Assembly (NCBI GenBank): GCA_021850985.1 | Contig: JAJZJX010000014.1 | Coordinates: 1-40,917, forward strand | Source: a bacterium | Lineage (GTDB): Bacteria > SZUA-79 > Acidulodesulfobacterales > Acidulodesulfobacteraceae | Reading direction: 5' to 3' | DNA length: 40,917 nucleotides | Part shown: positions 1 through 9,365 of the stretch, one piece after another | Position numbering within the stretch: the stretch's first letter is position 1 | Layout: every line of letters begins with the position of its first letter | The notes under the pieces: generated by a model | What the model was told of the DNA's origin: nothing | Seen by the model: the letters and a program-made list of their open reading frames with translations, nothing else | The model's database searches: none | Program-made: the position numbers and the translations under genes

Positions 1-323
1 AATTTGCCGACGTAACTTTAGAGTTTAAATATTTTTTCGTAAGAAAAGTTATGCTTGTAAGATATGCTTCCGCATATATTATGATGCCCGGAGGTTTCGG
101 AACTTTAGACGAACTTTTTGAAACCGTGGAATTGATTCAGACTGGTAAAACAAAACCTTTTCCGGTAATTTTATACGGCTCGGACTATTGGAATGGATTA
201 ATAGACTGGATTAAAAGCAATACTTTAAAAAAATCTTATATTTCCGCGAAAGATTTTGATATAATTAAAATCATGGATGATCCGGACGAAATAACCGATT
301 TTATTTTAAACTTTAATTTATAA
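1..323 (+). CDS. LOG-family protein (cytokinin riboside monophosphate phosphoribohydrolase-like), 3' part
   Basis: The reading frame is open from base 3 with no stop, so the gene begins before the window and about 107 C-terminal residues are visible. The segment FKYFFVRKVMLVRYASAY followed by PGGFGTLDELFE is the signature of the LOG/TIGR00730 family: PGGxGTxxE binds the nucleotide phosphate and carries the catalytic Glu. Characterised members release the base from nucleoside 5'-monophosphates; in most bacteria the true substrate is unknown. The C-terminal helices look complete. The gene is followed 36 bp later by dcd on the same strand, so a small nucleotide-metabolism pair is possible. The ATG at 51 lies inside the conserved fold and is unlikely to be the start. 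Family assignment is sure; substrate is not. Confidence 0.88.
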   Translation, partial: FADVTLEFKYFFVRKVMLVRYASAYIMMPGGFGTLDELFETVELIQTGKTKPFPVILYGSDYWNGLIDWIKSNTLKKSYISAKDFDIIKIMDDPDEITDFILNFNL

Positions 324-359
324 ATTAACATAAATAATTTATAAAAAATATTTTAATAT

Positions 360-905
360 ATGATTAAAAACGACAAATGGATCGAAGAAAAGGCCAAAGA
401 AGGTATGATAAGCCCTTTTGAAAACTCTCAGGTTAGAAACGGAGTTATATCCTACGGCGTTTCCTCTTTCGGTTACGATTTGCGGATATCTAACGAATTT
501 AAAATATTTACTAACATTAATAATACCGTAGTCGATCCTAAAAACTTCGATTCAAAGTCTTTTATAGATTTAGTATCGGACGTCTGCATAGTTCCGCCTA
601 ATTCTTTTGCGCTCGGCAGATCGGTCGAATATTTTAAAATACCCAGAAACGTGGTTACCATATGTCTCGGAAAATCTACATATGCCAGATGCGGTATAGT
701 AGTTAATGTTACGCCGTTCGAACCGGAATGGGAAGGATATGTTACTTTGGAGATATCCAACACCACGCCGCTTCCCGCTAAAATTTACGCCAATGAAGGT
801 ATTGCCCAGGTTCTTTTTTTTGAAGGCGAAGAACCCAGAGTGTCTTATAAAGACAAAAAAGGCAAATATCAGTCTCAGGTCGGCATAACCTTGCCGAAAC
901 TTTAA
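360..905 (+). CDS. dcd: dCTP deaminase
   Basis: This 181-residue protein deaminates dCTP to dUTP, supplying dUMP for thymidylate synthesis. Visible landmarks are SSFGYDLR (about 35-42), the phosphate-binding GKSTYAR (104-110) and the catalytic glutamate in WEGYVTLE (Glu131). Length and sequence match the long Dcd type of deltaproteobacteria and related anaerobes rather than the E. coli branch. The C-terminal [14 protein letters not shown] is the usual tail closing over the nucleotide. No Shine-Dalgarno is present; a weak TTAACA (325-330) and TATTTT (349-354) lie directly before the ATG, so the message may be leaderless. It ends 3 bp from the convergent ABC permease gene. Bifunctional dCTP deaminase/dUTPase activity cannot be excluded from sequence alone. 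Confidence 0.95.
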   Translation: MIKNDKWIEEKAKEGMISPFENSQVRNGVISYGVSSFGYDLRISNEFKIFTNINNTVVDPKNFDSKSFIDLVSDVCIVPPNSFALGRSVEYFKIPRNVVTICLGKSTYARCGIVVNVTPFEPEWEGYVTLEISNTTPLPAKIYANEGIAQVLFFEGEEPRVSYKDKKGKYQSQVGITLPKL

Positions 906-907
906 AA

Positions 908-940
908 TTTATTTTATAACCCTTTTTTTTATAAAATAAA
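908..940. terminator. possible bidirectional AT-only terminator between dcd and the ABC permease
   Basis: The convergent ends of dcd and the permease gene overlap an inverted repeat with 10-bp arms TTTATTTTAT (908-917) and ATAAAATAAA (931-940), with a T/A-rich loop. All pairs are A-T, so the stem would be weak and could arise by chance in this AT-rich sequence. Its position 3 bp after the dcd stop is the only support. Confidence 0.25.
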
Positions 941-1706
941 CCGACGCATAAAAAAATATTAGCGCAAATAATATAATTACCGACAAATAAGAAAATAACA
1001 AAACCGGATGGATTTTGCCTTCGTCAAGCATTCTCATTATGCTCACGGTGTAGTATAGCGGCATAATATAAACGAAATATCTGATTAAATAAGGCAGGGA
1101 AGAAACCGGATAAAATACGCCGGAGAATAAGAACATAGTAGATATTGCGATGGTAAAATAATAGGAAAAGAAGTCATACGACGGCGAAAACGACGTTATA
1201 AGCACCGATAGCGAAGAAAACAATACACCGTTTAGAACTATGACTACGGGTATAATAATAGCCGCAGGAGATATTATCCAGCCGAAAACCGCTCCGATTA
1301 CCAATACGGCGGTTCCGCTCATAAAAGCTTTTGCCGTTCCCCAAAGAATTTCGCCGGAAACTATGTCTTCTATGCCTATCGGAGTAAGTAAAATTGCCTG
1401 ATAAATACCGTTCGTAACCATTCTCGTATATGCGCCGAAAGTTGATTCGAATGCCGCCGCATACATAGAAGAAGAGGCAATTATTCCGGGAACTATATAC
1501 TTAACGTAAGATATTCCGTTTATATTATGGATAAACCTGCCGATCCCTAATCCTAAAGCCGCAAGGTATAAAAGCGGTTCGAGAATGTCCCCTATTATAC
1601 CTGGCTTGTAATACTTTAGCCAGACTAAATAGTTGCGGTAAAAAACCGTAAATAAACTTTTGCTTAAATTTGAATTTGTTATTTTTATTTTTTTTAGAAA
1701 TTCCAT
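909..1706 (-). CDS. ABC-2 type transporter permease (NodJ-like)
   Basis: This 265-residue integral membrane protein has about six hydrophobic segments. It opens with the family pattern VWLKYYKPGIIGDILEPLLY, followed by LAALGLGIGRFI, typical of the NodJ/DrrB/YadH branch of ABC-2 permeases that export polysaccharide, lipo-oligosaccharide or drugs. It lies 26 bp downstream of the ATPase gene on the same strand, so the two form a transporter operon; a functional exporter would be a dimer of each. The C-terminus KKRVIK is cytoplasmic and basic. The substrate is unknown: no glycan or drug gene is adjacent. No clear Shine-Dalgarno precedes the ATG. Confidence 0.85.
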   Translation of the reverse strand: MEFLKKIKITNSNLSKSLFTVFYRNYLVWLKYYKPGIIGDILEPLLYLAALGLGIGRFIHNINGISYVKYIVPGIIASSSMYAAAFESTFGAYTRMVTNGIYQAILLTPIGIEDIVSGEILWGTAKAFMSGTAVLVIGAVFGWIISPAAIIIPVVIVLNGVLFSSLSVLITSFSPSYDFFSYYFTIAISTMFLFSGVFYPVSSLPYLIRYFVYIMPLYYTVSIMRMLDEGKIHPVLLFSYLSVIILFALIFFYASVYFIKKRVIK

Positions 1707-1732
1707 TTATTAAATATAAAGTTGATGATAAT

Positions 1733-2455
1733 TTAGTTTTTTGCGATGTCGATAAAAATATCTTCTAAAGATTTTTTATTCAAAGTAATCTCGCTTATTG
1801 TTCCGTTAAAAATAAGATTGCCGTGATTTAAAATTATGATTTTATTAAAAAGACGTTCGGCTTCTTCCATATAATGAGTGGACATCAGAATGGTAACGCC
1901 GTTTCTGTTCAACGCTTTGAGCTTCTCCCATATATTTTGCCTGTATTCCGGATCTAACCCGCTTGTAGGCTCGTCCAGAATAATTAAAGAGGGATTATTG
2001 ATTAATGCTCTGGCTATCATAAGCCTTCTTTTTAATCCGCCGGAGAGTTCCGAAACCTTAGAATATTTTTTTTCGCCCATATCGAAAAAATTGAGAAGTT
2101 CGTTTGCCCGCCTGCGGGATTCTCCGCCCTTAATTCCGAAATATTTTGAATATACAATAAGATTATCGTAAACTGAAAGATCTTCGTCTAAATTGTCTTC
2201 CTGAGGAACTATTCCGAGAGAGTACTTAATTTTTTTATAATTAGACGGAAGATCCAGTCCGTTAATAAAAATATTCCCTGAATCCGGAATTACTATTCCG
2301 TATAGAATTTTTAAGAGAGTGGATTTTCCGGCACCGTTAGGACCTATTAATCCAAAAAAATCGCCGCGTCTAATTTTAAAACTAACCTCGCTAAGAGCCC
2401 TTAAACGATTAAAATTTTTTGTTAAGCAGTTTATTTCAAGAATATATTTTTCCAT
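1733..2455 (-). CDS. ABC transporter ATP-binding protein (NodI-like)
   Basis: This 240-residue cytoplasmic ATPase energises the permease encoded just downstream. All ABC motifs are intact: Walker A GPNGAGKST (38-46), Q-loop VPQED (83-87), signature LSGGLKRR (137-144), Walker B LIILDEP (157-163) and the H-loop histidine in STHYMEEAE (His194). It is most like the NodI/CcmA/DrrA group of exporters. No Shine-Dalgarno is visible. An extended -10 sits so close to the ATG that a leaderless transcript is likely. Export substrate unknown. Confidence 0.9.
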   Translation of the reverse strand: MEKYILEINCLTKNFNRLRALSEVSFKIRRGDFFGLIGPNGAGKSTLLKILYGIVIPDSGNIFINGLDLPSNYKKIKYSLGIVPQEDNLDEDLSVYDNLIVYSKYFGIKGGESRRRANELLNFFDMGEKKYSKVSELSGGLKRRLMIARALINNPSLIILDEPTSGLDPEYRQNIWEKLKALNRNGVTILMSTHYMEEAERLFNKIIILNHGNLIFNGTISEITLNKKSLEDIFIDIAKN

Positions 2456-2463
2456 TTAATTCA

Positions 2464-2472
2464 ATTATATCA
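2464..2472 (-). promoter_or_regulatory. extended -10 promoter abutting the ABC ATPase start
   Basis: Read on the minus strand the sequence is TGATATAAT, a consensus extended -10 (TGnTATAAT), with the hexamer at 2464-2469. Transcription would start about 7 bases further on, at 2456-2458, while the ATG is at 2455-2453. No good -35 is seen, as is usual for extended -10 promoters. This predicts a leaderless or nearly leaderless mRNA. Confidence 0.45.
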
Positions 2473-2630
2473 CTTTTAAATTAACGATAAAATAAAAAAA
2501 TAAATTTAAAAACACTCGTAATACTTTATAAAATTGCAAAAAATTATATAAAATAAAGAAAATAATAATTATATATCAGTATATATTAAATAACTTAAAA
2601 ATATCTCAAAATATTAAAAGATTTACGATA
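2473..2630. other. AT-rich divergent intergenic region, no gene
   Basis: This is the upstream half of the 308-bp gap between the divergent ABC ATPase gene and groES. It is almost pure A/T with no coding frame, hairpin or repeat that I can support. It probably only provides upstream promoter sequence. Confidence 0.5.
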
Positions 2631-2659
2631 TTGTTTTTTTAAAAGCATAAGTGTATATT
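2631..2659 (+). promoter_or_regulatory. sigma70-type promoter of groES-groEL
   Basis: TTGTTT (2631-2636) and TATATT (2654-2659) are separated by 17 bp, close to the sigma70 consensus. The predicted start of transcription (about 2666) coincides with the first base of the CIRCE palindrome, the usual geometry for HrcA control. Confidence 0.65.
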
Positions 2660-2666
2660 AAAAAGG

Positions 2667-2693
2667 TTAGCACTCAAAGCCAATAAGTGCTAA
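2667..2693 (+). promoter_or_regulatory. CIRCE operator (HrcA binding site)
   Basis: TTAGCACTC, a 9-bp spacer, then AAGTGCTAA. The known CIRCE consensus is TTAGCACTC-N9-GAGTGCTAA, so 17 of 18 arm bases match, the one change being the first G of the right arm. It lies at the predicted transcription start and in the 5' leader of groES, where HrcA blocks transcription until heat or folding stress titrates GroEL. No hrcA gene is in this window. Confidence 0.93.
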
Positions 2694-2763
2694 AAATTTT
2701 AATTATATTTATGAGATTAAATCAAATTTAATTAAACTAAATTTAAATAAGGAGAAGAAGTTT

Positions 2764-3054
2764 ATGAAAGTTAAACCATTGCAAGACAGAGTCTTGGTAG
2801 AAAGACTTCAGGAAGAAGAAAAAACTAAAGGAGGATTATTTATTCCTGATTCCGCAAAAGAAAAGCCTATGCAGGGCAAAGTAGTCGCTGCGGGAAACGG
2901 CAGAATTTTAGAAGACGGCAAAAAAATCCCTATGGACGTTAAAGTAGGCGACATCGTTTTATTTGCGAAATATTCCGGCAACGACGTAAAAATCGACGAC
3001 AAGGAATATCTTATTATGAAAGAAGACGACATCTTGGCGATTGTAGAAAAATAA
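2764..3054 (+). CDS. groES: co-chaperonin GroES (Hsp10)
   Basis: At 96 residues this is the standard length. GroES forms the heptameric lid on the GroEL chamber in the cytoplasm. The protein opens [14 protein letters not shown], has the mobile GroEL-binding loop around [14 protein letters not shown] (18-31), and ends DILAIVEK, all typical. A strong ribosome site (AAGGAGAAG) stands in front of the ATG. It is first in the groES-groEL operon and is predicted to be controlled by the CIRCE box 71 bp upstream of the ATG. Confidence 0.98.
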   Translation: MKVKPLQDRVLVERLQEEEKTKGGLFIPDSAKEKPMQGKVVAAGNGRILEDGKKIPMDVKVGDIVLFAKYSGNDVKIDDKEYLIMKEDDILAIVEK

Positions 3055-3091
3055 GCAATTTTAAAATTTAATAATTTAAATTCAAATTTAA

Positions 3092-4747
<1,656 letters not shown>

Positions 4748-4788
4748 TTGATGTCGCTTAATAAATAAAATCAGCTTTTAAAACTGTG

Positions 4789-4817
4789 ACGGTGCCGTAA
4801 TTGAATTCCGGCACCGT
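4789..4817. repeat. REP-like palindrome, family 1, stem variant ACGGTGCCG
   Basis: Arms ACGGTGCCG (4789-4797) and CGGCACCGT (4809-4817) are perfectly complementary and enclose AATTGAATT. A GTGAC-like tail precedes it (4785-4790). It has the same layout as the copies at 19976 and 24361 but a different stem sequence. Confidence 0.65.
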
Positions 4818-4836
4818 ATCTAAAATAAGTAAACAA

Positions 4837-4871
4837 GTGCCGAAGATACTAAATATTTGTATTTTCGGCAC
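4837..4871 (+). terminator. hairpin downstream of groEL, probable intrinsic terminator
   Basis: GTGCCGAAGATAC (4837-4849) pairs with GTATTTTCGGCAC (4859-4871), with a single G-T wobble, and is followed by CCTTTGTTTTT. The stem plus T-rich tail fits a terminator for groES-groEL. Its GTGCCG/CGGCAC ends resemble the neighbouring REP-like palindromes, so it may be a repeat unit that also terminates. Confidence 0.5.
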
Positions 4872-4918
4872 CTTTGTTTTTAAGAATTCTGTCCTTTCCG
4901 AATTTTGACGGTGCCGTG

Positions 4919-5011
4919 GGAAAAGGTGTCAGATTTTATTTTTTTTACATACGAAACAAATCAAATATTATAAAATTTTCTTGCAAAAAAAATTAATCTG
5001 ACGCCTTTTCC
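4919..5011. repeat. REPIN/MITE-like element, family 2, 93 bp
   Basis: A 17-bp terminal inverted repeat bounds the element: GGAAAAGGTGTCAGATT (4919-4935), and its complement at 4995-5011 with one transition. The left end continues as TTATTTTTTTT, the right end (reversed) as AATTTTTTTTGC, so the two ends are similar but distinguishable. A second copy with the same two end types in the opposite orientation lies at 21716-21803. No coding capacity. Confidence 0.75.
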
Positions 5012-5065
5012 TATCCTTTCCAAGTTGTTACGGTGACAGAATTGAATTCTGCCTTTCAAGTTGTG

Positions 5066-5094
5066 ACAGGGACAGAATTTAATACTGCCCCTGT
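5066..5094. repeat. REP-like palindrome, family 1, slightly decayed copy
   Basis: ACAGGGACAGAATT (5066-5079) faces AATACTGCCCCTGT (5081-5094), complementary at 12 of 14 positions. It is preceded by CAAGTTGTG, the same tail found inverted after the copy at 24361-24389. Confidence 0.7.
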
Positions 5095-5101
5095 AGTTTA
5101 A

Positions 5102-5130
5102 TTGACATTTTTCGCTTATTAGTTTAAAAT
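5102..5130 (+). promoter_or_regulatory. sigma70 promoter directly before moaB
   Basis: TTGACA (5102-5107, perfect -35) and TAAAAT (5125-5130) are separated by 17 bp. Transcription would begin about 5137, only about three bases before the moaB ATG at 5140, and no Shine-Dalgarno is present. This predicts a leaderless message. Confidence 0.65.
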
Positions 5131-5139
5131 TTATTTAAT

Positions 5140-5667
5140 ATGGGGCATATAGAGCACAAAAAAAATATTAACGCAAACAAAAGGTTAAGCGTTTATGTCG
5201 TAACTCTGAGCGATACAAGAAAAGAAAGCGAAGACGAAAGCGGAGATTATATAAAAAAAACTCTTGAATCGGCAGGGCATCAAATATCAGGCTACTCATT
5301 AATAAAAGACGACGAAGATTTGCTTGAAGATTTAATCGTAAAAGTATGCGGCAGTGAATACAAACTGAAAACAGACGGTGTTATTATAAACGGCGGAACA
5401 GGAGTTTCTTACAAAGATATAACCTATGAAACGTTAAAAAATTTATATGATAAGGAATTATATGGTTTTGGAGAGCTGTTCAGAAGTTTAAGCTATAACG
5501 AAATTGGTACTTCCGCAATTATGTCCCGCGCTTCCGCAGGAATATACAACGGAAAGATAATTTTTTCCGTTCCCGGTTCTATAAATGCCGTAAAATTGTC
5601 TATGAATAATATAATTCTTAAGGAAATCGGACACCTTTACTACGAAATTTCTAAACATCTTTCTTAA
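5140..5667 (+). CDS. moaB: molybdopterin adenylyltransferase-type protein MoaB/MogA
   Basis: This 175-residue protein adenylylates molybdopterin ahead of molybdate insertion in molybdenum (or tungsten) cofactor synthesis. The fold signatures are LSVYVVTLSDTR (16-27), TDGVIINGGTGVSYKDIT (78-95; the GGTG loop binds the pterin phosphate) and VPGSINAV near the C-terminus. The next gene encodes the MoaD-MoaE fusion, 23 bp on, which supports the pathway. No Shine-Dalgarno precedes the ATG. No other in-frame start lies before the conserved domain, so this start is the only reasonable one. MoaB and MogA cannot be separated confidently by eye. Confidence 0.92.
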   Translation: MGHIEHKKNINANKRLSVYVVTLSDTRKESEDESGDYIKKTLESAGHQISGYSLIKDDEDLLEDLIVKVCGSEYKLKTDGVIINGGTGVSYKDITYETLKNLYDKELYGFGELFRSLSYNEIGTSAIMSRASAGIYNGKIIFSVPGSINAVKLSMNNIILKEIGHLYYEISKHLS

Positions 5668-5690
5668 AAAATAACTTTAAAATAATAACT

Positions 5691-6377
5691 ATGATAAATA
5701 TAAAAGTAAGATTGTTTGCCGCTTTAAAAGAATTAACGGGGAAAAATTTATTAGATTTTACCGTAAAAGAAGGCTCATCGGTAAAAGATATTATTTCGAT
5801 AATGGAAACAAGCTATCCCGACGTAAAAAATATTCTTCAAGTATCGAAGTATGCCGTTAATCAGGAATACGCCGATGCCGAAAAAAAATTGTCCGAAGGA
5901 GACGAAATTACTGTTATTATGCCGGTAAGCGGCGGAGTATTTACTTCCGGTTCCATTAACGACGCAAATTTTAATATCAAAATAATTGCTGAAAGAATAG
6001 ACTGCAATGAAGTTTTAGATTTTGTTTCAGATCCGTCCGCAGGTTCGGTTCTTTTGTTTAACGGAACGGTAAGAGATAACGAAGACGGAAAACCGGTAGA
6101 ATATCTTTATTACGAAGCTTATGAAGAAATGGCGGTTAAAGAAATAAAAAAATTAATAAACGAAGCTTTTAACAAATATAATATATTAAAAGTTTGCATC
6201 GTACACAGAACCGGAAAAATGGAAATAGGAGAAATATCTATCTCCATAGGCGTTTCAAGTCCGCACAGGGAGGATTCTTATCTGGCTTCTAAATTTTTAA
6301 TAGACGCTATAAAAGAGACGGTTCCTATATGGAAAAAAGAAATATTCGAAGAAGGCGGTAAATGGAAAAGAATATAA
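5691..6377 (+). CDS. molybdopterin synthase, MoaD-MoaE fusion
   Basis: A single 228-residue chain carries both subunits of molybdopterin synthase, which converts cyclic pyranopterin monophosphate to molybdopterin. Residues 1-82 are MoaD (ubiquitin fold, starting INIKVRLFAALKELTG, ending VIMPVSGG with Gly81-Gly82). Residues from about 93 are MoaE: LFNGTVRDN (122-130), YYEAYEEMA (140-148), VHRTGKMEIGE (171-181), PHRED (191-195) and the catalytic lysines in IKETVPIWKKE (207-217). In separate MoaD proteins the Gly-Gly must be a free C-terminus to become a thiocarboxylate. Here it is internal, so cleavage after Gly82 is expected, as known for mycobacterial MoaX. The gene overlaps the activase gene by 16 bp. 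No Shine-Dalgarno is visible. Confidence 0.93.
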   Translation: MINIKVRLFAALKELTGKNLLDFTVKEGSSVKDIISIMETSYPDVKNILQVSKYAVNQEYADAEKKLSEGDEITVIMPVSGGVFTSGSINDANFNIKIIAERIDCNEVLDFVSDPSAGSVLLFNGTVRDNEDGKPVEYLYYEAYEEMAVKEIKKLINEAFNKYNILKVCIVHRTGKMEIGEISISIGVSSPHREDSYLASKFLIDAIKETVPIWKKEIFEEGGKWKRI

Positions 6378-9352
6378 AAGAAAAGCTTTATCTCGGCATA
6401 GATATAGGTTCTACCACCGTTAAATTTGCAATTTTAGACAATAATCTTAACCTTATAAAGAAAGATTACGTAAGATCTAACGGTGAATCAATAAAAAAGG
6501 CTTATGACGTTTTAAAAAAAATATTTGACGAATATCCAGAAAATCTTTTTGCCGGAATAGGTGCGACCGGTTCCGGTTCGCGTACTTTGGGCGAAGTTCT
6601 GGGTATACCTAACATAAACGAATTAGTTGCGCAGACGGAAGCCGTAAAATATTTTTATCCGGATGTTAAAACCGTAATAGAAATCGGCGGGCAGGATTCC
6701 AAATTTTTAATGCTTAGGAAAAACGAAGAAACCGGACAGATATTTTTGGAAGACTTCGGCTTAAACGATTTATGCGCGGCAGGCACCGGTTCTTTTCTAG
6801 ATCAGCAGGCGGAAAGACTGCATATAAATATAGAAAACGAATTCGGCGATATGGCGTTGGAGTCTAAAAATCCGGCTAAGATTGCGGGAAGATGCACGGT
6901 CTTCGCAAAATCCGACATGATACATCTTCAGCAGGTTTCTACGCCTATATCCGATATCGTTGCAGGACTCTGTTATGCGGTTGCAAGAACTTTTATAGGA
7001 ACGGTAGCGAAGGGCAAAAAATTTGATAAGCCTGTCATTTTTCAAGGAGGCGTTGCATTTAACAAAGGCATGATAAGAGCCTTTAAAGATATTCTCGAAC
7101 TTAAAGACGGCGAACTTATAATACCCGAACATCATACCGTTATGCCTGCTATAGGCATAGCTATAATTGCGCGCGATGAAAAAGATTTTAAATTTAACGG
7201 GTTAGAGCCTCTAAGGGAATTTATCGAAAAAGACAAATCTTCGGGCAGATACAGGGAAAGATTAAAATCAATTCAATCTGCGGATGAAATATTCAATAAT
7301 GCGGAGATTGATACTTTAAATTACCTTAAATCTTTTTCCGGCCGGAATATTCCAGTTTATATAGGTATAGATACCGGTTCCGTTTCTACTAACATAGTTT
7401 TATTAGACGAAAACAAAAATCTGTTGGTTAAAAAATACAAAAAAACAAACGGCAAACCCATTGAAATCGTAAGAGATACTCTTTACGAGATTTATCTGGA
7501 ACTAAAAAATTTCAATATCGACGTTACGGTAAAAGGTGTATGTACAACCGGCTCCGGACGCTATTTAATAGCAGATTACGTAGGTGCAGACGTCGTCAAA
7601 AATGAAATAACGGCGCAGGCGGCTGCATCTATATTTATAGACAAAGACGTTGATACCGTTTTTGAAATAGGCGGTCAGGATTCAAAATATATAAGAATTC
7701 AAGACGGAGTAGTAGTCGATTTTGAAATGAATAAAGCATGCGCGGCAGGCACCGGTTCATTCTTGGAAGAACAGGCTTTAAAACTTAATATCGACATTAT
7801 AAAAGAATTTTCGGATAAAGCCTTTAACGCCGCCAGTTCTTGCAATCTCGGCGACAGATGCACGGTATTTATGGAATCCGACCTCGTATCGCATCAGCAG
7901 AAAGGGGCAAATAAAGACCAGCTAATTGCCGGATTAGCCTATTCTATAGTCGAGAACTATTTAAACAAGGTAGTTTTAGGAAAACCGGTCGGCTCGCACA
8001 TACTTTTTCAAGGAGGAGTAGCTTTAAATAAAGCCGTAGTGAGCGCATTCGAAACGCTTCTCGGAAAAAGAATAATAGTTCCGCGGCATAACGAAGTAAC
8101 AGGCGCTATAGGCAGCGCCCTGATAGCTTTTACAAATAATTCGGAGTCTAAGTTCGCAGGCTTCGATTTGAGAAACAGGAAATATACGCAGGAATCTTTT
8201 GAATGTTTAAAATGTTCGAATTTATGCGACGTTAATAAAGTAGCGGTTGAAAATGAACCTCCTCATTATTACGGAGCAAGATGCGACATATTTGAAATAG
8301 ATAAATCTAAAACTAAAAAAGGAGATAATTTTTTTAAGTACAGAAAGGAACTTTTGTTAGAAGGATATTCCGACGCTAACGAATCCGACTTTTCTAAACC
8401 GCGCATAGGAATCCCTTTGTGCCTCGAAACTTACGACCTTTTTCCTTTTTATAACGAATTTTTTAGCAGTTTAGATTTCAACGTTATTTTATCTACGGAA
8501 ACAAATAGAAATATAATAAATTCATCCAACATGCTTTCCGTTACCGATACCTGTTTTCCGGTAAAGGTAGTAGCCGGCCATGTCAAGAATCTAATAGATA
8601 AAAAAATAGACGCTGTTTTTCTGCCGGCTTTGGTTAATAGGGAACAAAATCATGATTTCCAAGAACATACATATCAGTGTCCTTATATACAGGGCGTACC
8701 TTATATAGCTAAATCATTGCTTGAGCTCAACAAAATACATGTTATTTCGCCGGAAGTCAGATTGTTCGGCGTTAAACACGATTACGACCTGACGATAGAT
8801 AACTTTTTTAAAAACCTTAAAAAATTCAGAGTATCAAAAAATAAAATTATTGCTGCTTTTGACAGAGCCGTTGATAAACAGAAGCAATTTTTTGAAAGAT
8901 TAAAAGCTAAAGGCAGGGAAGTATTGGAAAATTACGACGATATTACGGTACTTATAGGAAGGCCTTATAATACACAGGATGAAGGAATTAACCTTTCTAT
9001 ATCCCATAAAATTTCTGCTCTCGGCAAAACCGTAATGCCTATGGATTTTCTCGATATCGAGGGCGTTTCAATTTATGAAGAACACGATAACATGTTCTGG
9101 CATTCGGGGCATAAAATTTTGTCGGCGGCTAAAATAGTCATGGATAATCCTAAATTAAACGCAGTCTATATTACCAATTATGCATGCGGGCCCGATTCTT
9201 TCATAAAAACTTTCTTTGCGGAATATATGAAAAACAAGCCTTATCTTGAAATAGAAATCGACGAACATAATGCTGATGCAGGTTACGTTACAAGATTGGA
9301 AGCTTTTTACGACAGCATTAAAGATTTTAAAATAAAACCGGAAACCGTTTGA
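6362..9352 (+). CDS. acyl-CoA dehydratase activase (tandem BadF/HgdC-type ATPase with DUF2229)
   Basis: This 996-residue cytoplasmic protein is related to the activators of 2-hydroxyacyl-CoA dehydratases and benzoyl-CoA reductases, which use ATP to push an electron from a [4Fe-4S] cluster. Two ASKHA ATPase domains are present: LGIDIGSTTVKFAILD (11-26) and IGIDTGSVSTNIVLLD (from about 331). Each has GGQDSK and both cluster cysteines of the HgdC type: Cys138 (CAAGTGSFLDQQ) and Cys178 (GRCTVF), then Cys460 and Cys500. A DUF2229 region follows (about 680-990), ending DEHNADAGYVTRLEAF. No dehydratase subunits are adjacent. In this family many members stand alone and the substrate is unknown. Overlap with moaDE by 16 bp implies co-transcription. 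Confidence 0.88.
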   Translation: MEKNIKEKLYLGIDIGSTTVKFAILDNNLNLIKKDYVRSNGESIKKAYDVLKKIFDEYPENLFAGIGATGSGSRTLGEVLGIPNINELVAQTEAVKYFYPDVKTVIEIGGQDSKFLMLRKNEETGQIFLEDFGLNDLCAAGTGSFLDQQAERLHINIENEFGDMALESKNPAKIAGRCTVFAKSDMIHLQQVSTPISDIVAGLCYAVARTFIGTVAKGKKFDKPVIFQGGVAFNKGMIRAFKDILELKDGELIIPEHHTVMPAIGIAIIARDEKDFKFNGLEPLREFIEKDKSSGRYRERLKSIQSADEIFNNAEIDTLNYLKSFSGRNIPVYIGIDTGSVSTNIVLLDENKNLLVKKYKKTNGKPIEIVRDTLYEIYLELKNFNIDVTVKGVCTTGSGRYLIADYVGADVVKNEITAQAAASIFIDKDVDTVFEIGGQDSKYIRIQDGVVVDFEMNKACAAGTGSFLEEQALKLNIDIIKEFSDKAFNAASSCNLGDRCTVFMESDLVSHQQKGANKDQLIAGLAYSIVENYLNKVVLGKPVGSHILFQGGVALNKAVVSAFETLLGKRIIVPRHNEVTGAIGSALIAFTNNSESKFAGFDLRNRKYTQESFECLKCSNLCDVNKVAVENEPPHYYGARCDIFEIDKSKTKKGDNFFKYRKELLLEGYSDANESDFSKPRIGIPLCLETYDLFPFYNEFFSSLDFNVILSTETNRNIINSSNMLSVTDTCFPVKVVAGHVKNLIDKKIDAVFLPALVNREQNHDFQEHTYQCPYIQGVPYIAKSLLELNKIHVISPEVRLFGVKHDYDLTIDNFFKNLKKFRVSKNKIIAAFDRAVDKQKQFFERLKAKGREVLENYDDITVLIGRPYNTQDEGINLSISHKISALGKTVMPMDFLDIEGVSIYEEHDNMFWHSGHKILSAAKIVMDNPKLNAVYITNYACGPDSFIKTFFAEYMKNKPYLEIEIDEHNADAGYVTRLEAFYDSIKDFKIKPETV

Positions 9353-9365
9353 CATTTTTTTTATA

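Larger units (their letters stand above)
4748..5101. repeat. gene-free cluster of short palindromic (REP/REPIN-like) repeats
   Basis: Between groEL and moaB there is no open frame of note. Instead there are at least five imperfect palindromes packed together, listed separately. Besides the intact ones there is a half-unit GAATTCTGTCC near 4884-4894 and a second palindromic core, CAGAATTGAATTCTG, at 5037-5051, preceded by a CAAGTTGT tail. The same units occur singly at 19976-20004 and 24361-24389, and the larger element at 21716-21803, so this gap is a repeat accumulation site. No transposase is nearby. Confidence 0.75.

Noticed and set aside
4919-5011. The 93-bp element as an intrinsic terminator for groESL or a small RNA gene.
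   Set aside because: Its ends recur at 21716-21803 as a bounded unit in another context, so a mobile repeat explains it better. A T-tract lies inside, not after, the stem.
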